Assembly: GCA_019828595.1 (NCBI GenBank)
Contig: JAHQRK010000024.1
Coordinates: 186,001-250,000 of the forward strand
Direction of reading: 5' to 3'
DNA from: Aphanomyces cochlioides
Lineage: Eukaryota > Oomycota > Saprolegniomycetes > Saprolegniales > Verrucalvaceae
Length of the DNA: 64,000 nt
Part shown: piece after piece, positions 1 to 9,901 of the stretch
How positions within the stretch are numbered: position 1 is the first letter of the stretch
Layout of the letters: each line of letters opens with the position of its first letter
The notes under the pieces: model-generated
The model's input: the letters and a program-made list of their open reading frames with translations, nothing else
The model's database searches: none
What the model was told of the DNA's origin: nothing
Made by a program: the position numbers and the translations under genes

Positions 1-2
1 TG

Positions 3-215
3 GGTGAATGGGGTGGCAAGTACTTAGCTTCGTCAGACATTCAATGGCAAAACAAGTTTGCCTCGTACTTGAAGACCAACAACATCGGTTTCTTCTACTG
101 GAGCTTGAACCCCAACTCCGGCGACACACAAGGTCTCCTCGCCGATGACTGGAACACTCCCCGCACGGACAAGCTGAACATGCTTGCGATCTTCAAGGGC
201 ACTGCTATCCCCTAA
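3..215 (+). CDS. GH5 cellulase, C-terminal 70 residues (5' end outside window)
   Basis: The frame is open from the window edge to TAA at 213-215. It begins at GEWGGKY, the strand that carries the catalytic nucleophile Glu in GH5 (clan GH-A) cellulases, and continues through [15 protein letters not shown] and LADDWNTPR to a terminal Ile-Pro. The same closing segment ends the four other GH5 genes here (18.8, 48.2, 59.6 and 59.9 kb). By analogy with them it would be a secreted endo-beta-1,4-glucanase with N-terminal modules, but those lie to the left of the window. The visible part has no lesion. Confidence 0.93.
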   Translation, partial: GEWGGKYLASSDIQWQNKFASYLKTNNIGFFYWSLNPNSGDTQGLLADDWNTPRTDKLNMLAIFKGTAIP

Positions 216-1562
216 GTTTATCGAGTAGATCCTATAAACCGTCATGTAGCAATTCGGATATCTGTCGAGATAATGGAAGTGAGTAAATATAAACCCAAAG
301 ACCCCACAAGCCGACGTTATCTCCGCGAGATAATTGAGCTCTACCTCGTCAATTAGATTGTGTGTGTGTGCTTCAATTGTTAGCGTTTATACCGGTATTG
401 TTCTCCTGTGGTGCAACCCTCGCAAAATCCTGGTAAAATGAATTGTTTGCTGTTGTAAATCATCCTTGAACTCCGCCCAGCGACACTATCATTCCGCATG
501 GACTGTATTGAAGCCGAGGACAAGGGTAAATTTCTCTGGAATATGACTCTAATGAGCTGGAGGGCGTGTATTAACCTAAGAACAGACCGTAGGTAGATGA
601 AAAGGCATGAATTTCCCCAAGAGGGGTGTTAGATCATGCCTATGTGTCTTTGGATGAGAGAGAATTGTCTATAATAGTAAGTTCTACCAGAACAGCCATT
701 GGTGTCGTCTCTCACTACGATGAACAACTCAACAACATTCGTTACGCTCAGAAGTGAAATCTCGTCAGAGGAAGGTTGAATCATCTTGGATCGATTCTAC
801 ATATAGAACCAAGTCGCAACGATTCGTGAGACGAGTTGGTTAGCGTCAAGAAACCATCAGCTATGTCGAAAAAGTTTCAGTCAATCAAGCTATCTATCCA
901 AGCTCAGTGGTGAGCGCGGCAGAAGATTTCGTAGACTTCACATTGTAATTTTCAACCAAATTTGTGGTTTTGACCAAAAAGCGAATTCATTTTCAAATCG
1001 ATTTCATCATACGGAAGTGGTGTGTGTCAGTGTGTGTTTTGCGTGAGTCAGGTGGCTAATCGATTCTGATTGGCTGACTAATTTTAAAATTTTAATTCTA
1101 GCCAATCAGAGAAGCCCGTTCGATTCGGAATCGTCGATTCAAACCGTTCCTCACAATTTTGTATCAAAAGCACAATACATCCATATTAATTATTTATGCG
1201 GTCGAACCACCACAGACATAAGGCACGACTTCTCTGTGATTTCATGCTTAGACGTTGTGATCCCAACTGAAGAAGTCTATTCAACCTGTTTGAGATTGCG
1301 ATTGCAAAGTCACGCAGTTCTTTCGCGCCACATCGTCATAATAAGCGCTCATGGCCTCTACTCAAATTGCATGATACATGCCAATGGTGTAGTACGAATT
1401 TCAAAAACGCAGAGATCACCCACATCCATATCTACCACAACCAACAACGAGGCTGTGAGCAACGGTAGTTCATCTTTTCGTTGGGAATCGCGAAAGCTAT
1501 TAGCTGATGAGTTTTTTAAGGATTGCATAATCGAATTTGCCAAAGCGACTCCACTCCAAGCC
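216..1562. other. intergenic, no gene recognised
   Basis: This 1.3 kb holds the 3' flank of the GH5 gene and no supported coding region. A short GT run occurs near 361. The AT-rich stretch around 940-1150 resembles 9430-9625 in order (CAAATTT, TTTTGA.CAAAA, a GT-rich run, then GATTGGCTG), so it may be one copy of a diverged repeat. A possible start-site motif ending in GAATTTGCC lies at 1525-1541, just before the signal-peptide fragment. Confidence 0.5.
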
Positions 1563-1642
1563 ATGAAGATCTCTGCCACCATCGCGTACCTTGCCACGGC
1601 TCTTGTTGCGTTCTCCGACGCCCAAAACGTCGGCACCAACAC
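1563..1642 (+). pseudogene. signal-peptide fragment of a secreted hydrolase, cut by element A
   Basis: The ATG at 1563 opens MKISATIAYLATALVAFSD, a typical hydrophobic signal peptide, followed by AQNVGTNT. That matches the mature start of the GH7-GH5 enzyme at 22.7 kb (QQVGTNT), so this is probably the 5' end of a GH7-type gene. After 27 codons the sequence turns into the LTR of retroelement A at TGTGACG. No GH7 catalytic sequence follows on the far side. Linker-like coding appears at 9323 and a polygalacturonase tail at 12.3 kb, so the parent gene was broken by insertion plus deletion. Confidence 0.7.
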
Positions 1643-1943
1643 TGTGACGTGGGGGATGAGAGAGTCACAAATAATAAAGACGATCGACCACAATCGAACA
1701 CCAGGCAATCGTATTCTCGCAAGAAACTGAAGGACGCACAAGGTAGGATGAAGACCTTGTTTGCACTTAAGGTGGAAATGAATTCTAATCTACACATGCA
1801 TATTGCAAGCTCGAGGACGAGCTGTCGAGGACGAGGAGTCCTTTCATGGAGGATGAGGGACCTTTCGTGGAGGACGGTCCCTGGAAGGTTAGTCGAAGGG
1901 ATGCATGTCAATCAAGTGGTAACACGCTCATCACCGTCACATA
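1643..1943 (-). repeat. LTR of element A (3' LTR in element orientation)
   Basis: It begins TGTGACG and ends in ACCGTCACATA, giving LTR-type inverted ends like those of element B. The first 50 bases recur at 9274-9323. Just inside it, on the element strand, the purine-rich AGTGAGGG fits a polypurine tract next to a 3' LTR. The boundary at 1943 is placed by analogy with B. Confidence 0.7.
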
Positions 1944-2241
1944 CCCTCACTAAAGGTCGACTACTTCGGCCGGCCGAGGTGATGGGCGTGGAGCAGTAAG
2001 GACGAGAGCGGTGATGGATGCAAGAGATGGAGAGGTCCCAGTCAATCTGGTCAAGAATTTTGACTACCAATCAGATTGAGGTGAGGTCCTATCACACACA
2101 CATCACAGCCAGAGTGTTCAGTGTGCGCGATGCAGGACGACTGAGAAGACAGCAGCGTGAAGGCTCGGGCCGAGGATTTGGCGCGGGTCGTGCGCGAAGC
2201 GACCGAGGTAGTGGGAACGGCGAAAACTGGCCTCGAGATAA

Positions 2242-3690
2242 CGATGGAGACGTCGGTCCGAAGAGTTGATAGCGGAGGCTGGAGCTGAGAAGACATCGGA
2301 CCTGGACGATTTTGAAGCATGGGTCGCGGCTTCACAGGCCCAGAAGGGAGTCATCGTGAAGGTTGTGTTGGATGAATTGGACGCGTATCGTAAGTGGCGT
2401 GAGAATGAACGTTTGCTCGTTACCGCTCACAAGGCGACGACATCGGCTGGCAAGCACGCCACAGGTACTTAATCCAGTAATCGAGCACTTTCTTGACAAG
2501 TCTTTTAGATGTCGACGACGCATGTGAGACCAAACGTCCCAAGGGGAGCGGGACTTCTGAAGTCACAATGCCAGAGGAGGATACTCCCGAATTTTCTCTT
2601 GGCGATTCCAGCGGCCAAAGTCCTGAAGTAATAGTACTCTCAAGCAACGAGGGGTCTTCAGTATCGTCCGGACCGAGTGATCTCGAGTCGGAGGAAGAAG
2701 AAAAGGAGGCTGCGGCGACGGGACCCCCGACGAAAGGACAAATTGATGAACAAGGGGTCCAACGCCTGAATCACATAGACTTGCCGGTTGCAGTCAAGAT
2801 GGCATATATCCACCTAGAAAGGAAGGAGCCATGGGTCCAGTGGCTTGCGCACTTCCGCTCGTTCTTGCCTGGCCTTACCGAGGCTCAGCGCCTGTGGAAC
2901 TCGCGTTGGTACAATTTTTGGCAGCAATATGGTGAGGTTGTGTGGCAGCGATACTTTTTCGTCGGAGTGGGTCAATATCGGACGAATCCGCTGACGGTAA
3001 GCAAAATAGACAAGGGTCCCAATGACTGTGGTGGTGTAGGTACATCCTACGGCTCAGACCTCTCGAAGGTTGCTCGAGCGAGCCAAGTCGAAGATAGCCA
3101 ACTTGATCGCGGCCTTGAAGGATATGGAGGGGCTCGAGGTTTTCGAGTTTCTGTTTTTCAACGTGCATCCGTTCTGGCCCGAATTGGCCCAAGACCCATG
3201 TTCACTGAGGGGCCTTGCCGAAGTCGTTCCAGACGGGGCCACCCGGGCAATCCAGTATATGCGCCATTATGGCCACAGTCGATTCCCGGATTTCTCGCAA
3301 TATCCCCGACTGATGGGTCCGCGGGTTATGGCTAAGTATACTTTCGGAGAAGCGGTGGTTCCAGGGAGGCATGTCTCCTGGGCTTGGAAAATTCTCATTT
3401 GGTGCGCTCGTAATGCCGGCGACACGGCGACTTTTGTCCCGGCGCTGGCTCAACGATTGAACTCGGGTCTGGCTGCTCAGCGGACTGAACCGTTCCCATA
3501 CGTCCAGTATGCGGATGAGACCTGTTGTCGTAAGCCTGAATGGTTGGCTCGTCAGGATGAGGTGTTGCCCAACTTGCAAGGCCTATATGTTGCTGGGTCC
3601 GGGTCAGCCCGTGCGATTTTGCGAGCGACTGGTCAAGAGGTTGAGGGATCCGATGTTTCTGGGATCCCTAGCGGTACCATTACGTTGTGA
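2242..3690 (+). CDS. spliced gene of unknown function, antisense within retroelement A
   Basis: No family is recognised. Three exon blocks fit together: 2242-2464, 2509-2996 and 3040-3690. The introns are 44 and 43 bases, start GTACTT and GTAAGC, and end TTTTAG and GTGTAG. Both joins keep frame: the first splits an Asp codon as G|AT, and the second falls between codons. The product would be about 450 residues. It has an acidic Ser/Glu-rich stretch, a Trp-rich block (FRSFLPGLTEAQRLW, WYNFWQQYGEVVWQRYFF), then a helical segment and FFNVHPFWPELAQDP. The 5' end is unresolved: upstream, the open frame continues only after a shift near 2265, so no ATG is assigned. It runs opposite to pol, between integrase and the polypurine tract. 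An extra antisense gene of the element is the simplest reading; a captured host gene is possible. Confidence 0.6.
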
Positions 3691-4077
3691 TTCGTTGGAT
3701 AAGCTTGATAATGAGAATATTATCCTTGAATTGGTCGGTCCCTGGTGGGAGTGGGTAGCCAGGGTGGCTTAGATTTGGGGACCATGTCGTAAATAGTTTC
3801 GGTTGAAATGGTCTGGGTCCCTGGTCTATACTGGTAGTATAAGTGATTTCGAGACTGGTCCCCGACTGGTCCCGTGAGCAAGTAGTTAGCGGTTCAATTT
3901 GGCTCGGCCCCTGGTGTAAGCGCGTGGTGCATATGAGTTTGAGTCGGGGCCGTGCGAGTAGGCAATGTTGAATGAATATGTGGCAGTCCCAGAGGTGATG
4001 TGGTGGTAGGAGTACTTTAGAGTAGGGAACTTGTTTGTAGAGATCAGGTAGGCCCCAGGCAGTATTCGAAGGGTCCC
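3691..4077. other. non-coding spacer inside element A
   Basis: No gene is seen between the 3' end of the antisense gene and the 3' end of pol, so the two are convergent. The stretch is dense in GGTCC-type words (for example 3828-3874 and 4072), like the rest of the element. Confidence 0.5.
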
Positions 4078-4521
4078 TTAGAATAGTGTGTCGTTCTTGG
4101 GCTCTACGTCGAGGTCTCGGAATCGTGGAGATCGACGGAGAGGGGGTAAGCCTCTGTCCATGCGTAATTGGCTTTCGTAATCGTCGACATAGGACCGATA
4201 TTCACTGAGTTTGGACAACGGGGTCCAGTACTTAGACCCGTCCACATGTTCGACCAGGTAGTCAGTTTCGCGGGTCCCAGGTTCACGCCGCTTATCTACG
4301 ATGCGGTAGATCGGGGACCCAGAGTTGGTATAAGCGATATCGTTGTCGGGGAATGAGACTAGGTCCACAAAGCTAGAGTTGGGTAGGCAATCGAGAGTGA
4401 GGTCGTCTTGTTCGTCATCGCCCTGGGGTACGTCGTCGTTGTACGGGCGAGAGCAGTATCCTCGGAACGGTTTAAGGCGGTCCACGTTGACCGTGACGAG
4501 ATTATCAGGATGGGTAGGCAC
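4078..4521 (-). CDS. element A integrase C-terminal / chromodomain-like segment
   Basis: The segment NLVTVNVDRLKPFRGY is the usual C-terminal end of a gypsy integrase. An acidic stretch and then DYLVEHVDGSKYWTPLSKL follow, which resembles a chromodomain core and suggests a chromovirus-like element. The same order is present in element B at 38.3-38.7 kb. It is one frame off the integrase core upstream, so a frameshift near 4522 separates them in this copy. The end shown is the natural stop at 4078-4080. Confidence 0.7.
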   Translation of the reverse strand: MPTHPDNLVTVNVDRLKPFRGYCSRPYNDDVPQGDDEQDDLTLDCLPNSSFVDLVSFPDNDIAYTNSGSPIYRIVDKRREPGTRETDYLVEHVDGSKYWTPLSKLSEYRSYVDDYESQLRMDRGLPPLRRSPRFRDLDVEPKNDTLF

Positions 4522-4522
4522 T

Positions 4523-5371
4523 TCAATCTGGTAAGTGTTGGGACCCAGACGCTAATTTGCGGGTCCGGGGGTCTGACGGATCGTGGGACTTGGAAAAGCA
4601 TTTGTACAGCCAGACCGACGATTGCTCTTCGAATTCAATGGGTTTGCGGTCGGTCCTTGCTCGTGCACTCTTATTTTGGCCCGCGACCAGTTGTTTCTCG
4701 ACGAGAGACCTGGTCTGTCGCCAAGACGACGCCAGTCTGCGTTTGTATTGAGGTAGATCATCTGACTTCCAGGAGGGTCCCGAGTTGAGGAAGGCCAGAT
4801 CAAGTGGAAGAGTCGGGTCCCGCCCAAATAGGCAAAAGTAGGGCGAGTCCCCAAGGGTCTCTTGGTAGAAAGTTCGGTATGCGAAAAGGAGACGAGGCAG
4901 GTAGGTGTCCCAGTCCGTGTGGTTGTCATTGACAAAGATTTTCAGCATTTGGATGATTGTGTGGTTGAAGCGTTCGACAAGACCCTGGCTCTGCGGGTGA
5001 TAGGGGGCACTTGTAAGTTTGTGAATACCGAGTGTTGCGTACATAGTCTCAGCCAGCTCGGAGATGAAGTTGGAGCCACGGTCCGATAAGAGGCGGTTGG
5101 GCACACCAAAGTGGCAGAGGACCTCGTCGATAAGGGTCCGGGTGAACGTAGACGTTTTTAAATCTGGGACCGGGAATGCTTCGATCCATCGGGTGAAGTA
5201 GTCCCCGAATACGAGGATGTATTTGTTCCCGTTCTCCGTCGTGGGCAAGGGTCCAAGCGCGTCGACCACCATAAGGTCGAAGGGTCCCTTGAGGTCATAA
5301 ATAGGCATCCTTTGCATGGGTCCCTGCCTCAGCGGGCGGCCTCCTTTGGCCTTGTTGCAGTCAGGGCACAT
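4523..5371 (-). CDS. element A integrase (zinc finger end and DDE core)
   Basis: CPDCNKAKG at the start is the end of the HHCC zinc finger. The rve core carries its catalytic residues: Asp in VVDALGPLP, Asp in LLSDRGSNF and Glu in GLVERFNHT. The product would insert cDNA into chromosomes. The reading frame is the same as the RT frame (5558-7309), with stop codons between them, so this is a broken polyprotein rather than a separate gene. About 282 residues remain. Confidence 0.88.
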   Translation of the reverse strand: MCPDCNKAKGGRPLRQGPMQRMPIYDLKGPFDLMVVDALGPLPTTENGNKYILVFGDYFTRWIEAFPVPDLKTSTFTRTLIDEVLCHFGVPNRLLSDRGSNFISELAETMYATLGIHKLTSAPYHPQSQGLVERFNHTIIQMLKIFVNDNHTDWDTYLPRLLFAYRTFYQETLGDSPYFCLFGRDPTLPLDLAFLNSGPSWKSDDLPQYKRRLASSWRQTRSLVEKQLVAGQNKSARARTDRKPIEFEEQSSVWLYKCFSKSHDPSDPRTRKLASGSQHLPD

Positions 5372-5557
5372 GGTAACACAGTCTTTGCAATCTTGAATCC
5401 AGTCGGTACAGTATGCGGTCCGACGAATGCGTTCGCGGGTCTTGTTGAACCCGAGGGTCCCGCAAATGGGGAACAGTGGCTGGTCCGGAGTACCTCCTCG
5501 ATCATGGACCCGGGAATCATAGGGACCACGACCAATTCGGAATTCCGAAGGGGTGTT

Positions 5558-7309
5558 TCAATGGTGACGAAGCGGCATACAATGCCTTGGCGGATCGTAA
5601 ATTGGTGTCCTCGTGACACATTTGTGCAGTCGTGGGTCTACGGGCACTGCGCCATCTTCGAGATAAGCACGGATAGCAGCGATTTCAGGGTCGGATCCTT
5701 GTTTGTTGTAAAGTCTTGCTGTTGGACGGCCAGCGTTGAAGAGCTCGACCGTCGAGTTGGTAGAGGGTCCCTTCTCTGTTGGTCCAGGGTCTCTTGTAGG
5801 TGGGTCCGGTGTGTTGAAGCGCGCGCTCCGTGCGCGACCGGACTTGTGATGTTGAAGGAGATATGTGGAGAGTTTCTCCCTGGCGGGGACTGCATCCTCG
5901 ATGGCTCGGGTCCCGTCATTGTCGAGTGAGGTCTGGGCATGGCGAGCGCGGGACCTTGTGAGGATAGGGCAAGCCAAGCGGGAGAGCCCATCAGCGGCAC
6001 CATTAAGCTCACCAGGCTTGTGGACTACCGTGTAGTCGAGGCCTTGAAGTTCCATAGCCCAACGGGCGAGTTTGTGATTTCCGGATCGGGTCCCGGTGTT
6101 GAAAAGCCATGTGAGGGCCTCGAGGTCCGTGTAGATGGTAAAATGGCGTCGATCGATGTAGGGTCTGAATTTTCGAGTGGCCCATACCTCACCATAACAT
6201 TCGATTTCGGAGATACCAGAGTCCTTGTTGATCCATTTCGCCTGGGCTTTGGACAGGGACTGAGAAGCATATGCGATAACACGGTTCTTGCCTTGTTGTT
6301 TCTGCATCAGGACAGCGCCAACAGCAATGTGGCTGGCGTCGACCCATATCGAAAAGGGAAGATCAAAGTCAGAGTGTGCCAGGACCGGTGGTGAAACCAG
6401 TCGGCGTTTGAGTGTGTCAAGGGCCTGGTCACATTCAGGTGTCCAGGTAAAGATTTCGGCCGATAATAGTGCCGTCAAGGGGGCCGCGATTTCGGCAAAG
6501 TCCTTGACAAAACGGCGAAAGTAGCCGGCGAGTCCGAGGAAGGCCCAGACCTCTGCCACATCTTTAAGAGGTTTGATGCGCAGGACCGACTTGATTTTCT
6601 CCGGATTAGGTAGTAGTCCCGCAGGAGTGACGATGTGCCCGAGGAATGGTACTGAGGACCGGCCCCACTTGCACTTCGACATTTTGAGTTTAAATCCTGC
6701 TTCGCGGAACTTGGACAGGACCTGACGCAGGCGAACGAGGTGTGTCCCGAAGTCCTCGCTAAAGACGATGCAGTCGTCGAGGTATACGAGGCAGGTCCGC
6801 CACTTGTAGTCCATCAGAATCTGCTCCATAAGTCGTTCAAAGCACGGGATCGCGTTACAAAGACCGAATGGCATGACCAGCCACTCGTAAAGTCCGAACT
6901 TGCACATGAAGGCGGTCTTTTTAATGATGTCCTTGGCCATCGGGACATTCCAGTATCCCGACGCAATGTCCATAGTTGAGAATAGTTTGGCCCGGCCAAG
7001 GACATCGAGTAAGTCGTAAATGCGGGGCATAGGGTAAGAGTCCTTGACTGTAACTTTGTTAAGGCGACGGTAGTCGATGCAAAAGCGTATGGACCCGTCA
7101 GGTTTTCGGATCATCAGAACTGGGCTGGCCCATGGACTCTTGGAGGGTCGAATTAGACCAAGGTCCTGGTATTGGTTGATCTCAGCTTCCATTATGTCGT
7201 CTTCGGCCTTCGAGGTCCTGTACGGGGCCGATCGAATAGGGGCACTATCACCCGTGTCGATGCTGAATTCAACCAGGTGGGTCCGGCCCGGGGCCTTTGA
7301 CGTATCCAC
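5558..7309 (-). CDS. element A reverse transcriptase-RNase H
   Basis: 583 residues remain open. RT motifs are in order: KSPWASPVLMIRKPDGSIRFCIDYRRLN, here cited by its core VLMIRKPDGS; MDIASGYW; MPFGLCNA; and the catalytic YLDD near residue 178. SKCKWG and FLGHIV follow, then an RNase H domain with WVDASHIAVGAVLMQ and YTDLEALTWL. Upstream in the same frame a single TAG at 7337-7339 interrupts RELLR-TLL. Element B has Lys there, so this looks like one nonsense change. The start shown is simply the first Met after that stop; the protein would be cut from a longer polyprotein. Confidence 0.92.
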   Translation of the reverse strand: MDTSKAPGRTHLVEFSIDTGDSAPIRSAPYRTSKAEDDIMEAEINQYQDLGLIRPSKSPWASPVLMIRKPDGSIRFCIDYRRLNKVTVKDSYPMPRIYDLLDVLGRAKLFSTMDIASGYWNVPMAKDIIKKTAFMCKFGLYEWLVMPFGLCNAIPCFERLMEQILMDYKWRTCLVYLDDCIVFSEDFGTHLVRLRQVLSKFREAGFKLKMSKCKWGRSSVPFLGHIVTPAGLLPNPEKIKSVLRIKPLKDVAEVWAFLGLAGYFRRFVKDFAEIAAPLTALLSAEIFTWTPECDQALDTLKRRLVSPPVLAHSDFDLPFSIWVDASHIAVGAVLMQKQQGKNRVIAYASQSLSKAQAKWINKDSGISEIECYGEVWATRKFRPYIDRRHFTIYTDLEALTWLFNTGTRSGNHKLARWAMELQGLDYTVVHKPGELNGAADGLSRLACPILTRSRARHAQTSLDNDGTRAIEDAVPAREKLSTYLLQHHKSGRARSARFNTPDPPTRDPGPTEKGPSTNSTVELFNAGRPTARLYNKQGSDPEIAAIRAYLEDGAVPVDPRLHKCVTRTPIYDPPRHCMPLRHH

Positions 7310-7336
7310 AAATATGTCGGCGAAATTGAGTAAGGT

Positions 7337-7879
7337 CTAGCGAAGTAACTCGCGCTGCTCGACGCTGAGACTCGAGTCTGCCCAGTCAATTGGTAGCTCT
7401 TTGACTGGTTGATTGGTTGTTTGTACTGGGCAAACAACACCAGGGGCCCCTAATGCAGTCAGGACCCGCTTGGGTTGTTCATTCTTGGATGGGACCGATG
7501 ACGAGGAGGTGGCTACAGAAACATCAGCGTCTGAGACGTTGGACTTGACGATTTCTTCAAGTAGGCGGCCAGTTTCGCTGAATTCGGCTGGGACCCATGT
7601 CTGAAAGTCGCTTTGGAGTAAGCGGAGAGACTGAACCTCTTGTTGTAGTTGATGAAGCTCGGTCTGAAAGCGGTCTTCGTTACAGAGAAGGCCGGACCGG
7701 AGTTGTTGGCAGACGGACGCTTGGTCTTGCAAGGACTGGCGCAATTCGAGAATGGTTTCTGACAGTGTTTGGATAGCTGTTTCATGGGTCTCTCGTGGGA
7801 TCGTTTCAGCCAAAGATTTTCGAATGTGTGAGATTTGTGAATCCGTAACGGACCGGGTCGTTTCGACCGTCAATCCCAC
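7337..7879 (-). CDS. element A coiled coil joined to pre-RT segment (internal deletion joint)
   Basis: The first two thirds form a Gln/Leu-rich coiled coil (for example ETILELRQSLQDQ and LHQLQQEVQSLRLLQ), comparable to the coiled coil of B at 45 kb. It then passes into PKRVLTALGAPGVVCPVQ and KELPIDWADSSLS, which in B lie after the protease. Capsid, CCHC knuckles and protease, about 3 kb in B, are therefore absent. The frame continues into RT apart from the TAG at 7337-7339. Confidence 0.7.
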   Translation of the reverse strand: MGLTVETTRSVTDSQISHIRKSLAETIPRETHETAIQTLSETILELRQSLQDQASVCQQLRSGLLCNEDRFQTELHQLQQEVQSLRLLQSDFQTWVPAEFSETGRLLEEIVKSNVSDADVSVATSSSSVPSKNEQPKRVLTALGAPGVVCPVQTTNQPVKELPIDWADSSLSVEQRELLR

Positions 7880-8052
7880 TTGATGGACTTGGTCCGTTAC
7901 TTGTTGGACTCAGTTGAGCAAGTCTTGTCGAGTAAAAGAGAGGCCCTGCTCCAGAGAAGAAAGGCCCTCCTCAAGGAGTTGGGTCCTGTTGGACGCAACT
8001 TCTACTGCAGAAGTCAAAGAACCCAGGGCCGAGTTGGCCCCGCGTTGGTCCA

Positions 8053-9221
8053 CTAGCATTTGGTTGAGTTGTAGTGAAACTGATGTCTCCGTGTAAGGGA
8101 CAGAATCTTGGAGGTCCAAGACACGCTGTGAAAGATCCGAACCGTAGGCAACAGGGCAAGTCCATGATCAATTTCAGATATCTCCATATCCATGGCGGAA
8201 GGGTCCGTACGAGGTAAGTCCGTAAGCTGAAGAGGTATCTCAACCTGCTCACTTGTAGTGAACGTCAGACCGGGTACTGCGGCAAGGACGTTGGATTGAT
8301 CAGTGGGTCCCAGAAGAGGTGGGTCCCTGTGCACTGCTTGAGGTTGGTCATGGGTCCCAAAGCGGTCCCCACATCGTGTAAGCTGGTAGTCCTCACTAGA
8401 GGGAGGTCCGTCAGGAAGAGCATATTCAAGCGCAGGGACTTCAGAACTTGCAATTTGATGAGGCGACTGATGTGCACCAGGGCTCGTTGACAAAGGTCAT
8501 GCGACAAGGCCGGAAGCTCAGGGCCCTGACGATTTGCATAATTGCCGGGTCCAGCAGCAACCAAGCCAAGTTCATCGTGCTCAGGCAATGGGAGCAATTG
8601 ACGAATGGTCCGTGCGCTTGTTGTTTCAGTCACCGTTCGAGACACAACTGTGGTGACAGTCCTGGTGATTGCACTCGAGGTTGGTGACAGAGTATCGGTT
8701 GAGTGTGAAAAAGGGACGATGCTCCCATCTTCAGGTGTGAAGGCATCATCGAAATGCACATTGGTAGTAGACACAGGGTCCCCATCGTAATGGACGAGAT
8801 CCTGCGTTGGAAAGGTAGAGTCGTCATAGGACTCCCAAAAAGGCAATTCTTCGAGCGAGCTGCGAGGCTCGAGAGACAATTCGCTTCCCGAGAGGTCCGA
8901 TGGTCCAGCCTCACTGGCATCCAGTGCCGAAGACGGTACAAGGTCGGACTTGTTGTCGGACCCCATGTCTTCGTCGCCGTATTCGGCGGGCAGTTGTCGA
9001 CTTCTCTTCTCGGGGTCTCGCTGTTCAGGCGAGTTAGCACGATGTAATCGGTGGTACTCAAGGTCCCGCTTTCGTAGCGTCGCTAAAGGCGACTCAGTGT
9101 AGGTAACAATGGCGGACTCAGTCACAGTGTTCGTTTGAGGTGGGTCCCTGTCAGAACCGGCAATAAAGGCATCGGCATGATCGGGACCAAGGTTGAGGTC
9201 TTCTTGTCTTCGAGGATCCAT
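8053..9221 (-). CDS. element A gag-like N-terminal region (frameshifted)
   Basis: It begins MDPRRQEDL at 9221 right after the primer-binding region. It shares the block RKRDLEYHRLHRANSPEQRD with the first protein of element B, which reads RKRDLQHRIQHHANSPEQRD, so the start is well supported. It is acidic and Ser-rich with no known enzymatic domain. Two overlapping frames (8265-9221 and 8053-8493) are needed to carry the reading on toward the coiled coil, so it is frameshifted. It is probably the N-terminal part of a Gag specific to this lineage. Confidence 0.6.
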
Positions 9222-9237
9222 GCTTGCACGTTTTCAG

Positions 9238-9273
9238 GATCAAGTGGAGAGTACCCTGCTGCTCCACCAAATT
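9238..9273 (-). promoter_or_regulatory. primer-binding site region of element A
   Basis: Read on the element strand, the bases next to the truncated 5' LTR are TGGTGGAGCAGCAGGGTA. The same sequence with one change (TGGTGGAGAAGCAGGGTA) sits next to the 5' LTR of element B. Starting with TGG, it fits a tRNA 3'-CCA primer site, though the tRNA could not be named. Confidence 0.6.
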
Positions 9274-9323
9274 CGTGACGTGGGGGATGAGAGAGTCACA
9301 AATAATAAAGACGATCGACCACA
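9274..9323 (-). repeat. truncated 5' LTR of element A (50 bases)
   Basis: It is nearly identical to 1643-1692 and then stops abruptly. The following bases read as Thr/Pro/Ala linker codons, so the rest of the LTR and an unknown amount of flank are missing. Confidence 0.75.
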
Positions 9324-9420
9324 CCCACATCCGCCCCTACGAAGGCTCCTACCTCTGCTCCTACTAAGAGGCTGGTCGGGGAATATCCGAGACGGCAAAC
9401 CCCACCTCGGCTAAAGTCTG
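9323..9420 (+). pseudogene. hydrolase linker remnant (SAPTKAP repeats)
   Basis: Just beyond the truncated LTR one frame reads PTSAPTKAPTSAPTK, the kind of linker that joins CBM1 and catalytic modules in this window. It decays after about 20 codons. With the signal peptide at 1563 and the linker plus polygalacturonase tail at 12.3 kb, it may be part of one shattered secreted-enzyme gene; that link is inference. Confidence 0.5.
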
Positions 9421-9429
9421 ATTGGGTGT

Positions 9430-9625
9430 TATTGTCTTTTTCGTCCAAATTTACAGTTTTGATCAAAATCGACGAAATTTGTGTGATCAATCGGGCAATA
9501 GTGAATTTAAGTATAATCGGAAGGTGCATGAATTAGTGTGTGTGTGTGTTGGTGTGTTTTGTGTGTTTAAACAAACTCTGGACGCTGATTGGCTGGTTCG
9601 ATTTGGTGATTGATTCAAAGTTTGA
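9430..9625. repeat. diverged AT/GT-rich repeat, partner near 940-1150
   Basis: The order CAAATTT, TTTTGATCAAAA, a (GT)n run at 9536-9570 and GATTGGCTG parallels 940-1150. The match is loose and was judged by eye. No coding content is supported. Confidence 0.3.
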
Positions 9626-9901
9626 TCGATTTCAGCCAAGTTCGGAAATTCTGAGTAAATCAGACAATACTATCCGTATTCCGGATGTATCTCGGGTGGA
9701 TTTTCCAAAAGAATGGAAAAAGTCATCGAGGTACCGTATCGGTCATATTATCTCACCACGAAATTTCGGCTTGGTGAGTGAACGAATGGCTCGGCTCTGG
9801 TGAATCATTTTGAACGAATACTGAGATGACCGATCAAATATTTCGAGCGATACTAAGCTAATGATGAACTATTTTGACTCAATTTAATCACGTATGGATT
9901 A

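Larger units (their letters stand above)
1643..9323 (-). mobile_element. Ty3/gypsy LTR retrotransposon A (defective)
   Basis: The minus-strand order is gag-like N-terminus, coiled coil, RT, RNase H, integrase and a chromodomain-like tail, which is the Ty3/gypsy order. The left LTR is about 301 bases. The right one keeps only its first 50 bases (9274-9323), so the right end was deleted. The junction in the 7337-7879 reading frame joins the coiled coil directly to the pre-RT segment. Compared with element B, this removes capsid, zinc knuckles and protease. Pol stays largely in one frame with a few stops. Between integrase (4078) and the left LTR lie 2.1 kb holding a spliced gene on the opposite strand. 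GGTCC/GGACC words are very frequent throughout and stop at the element edges. Confidence 0.88.
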
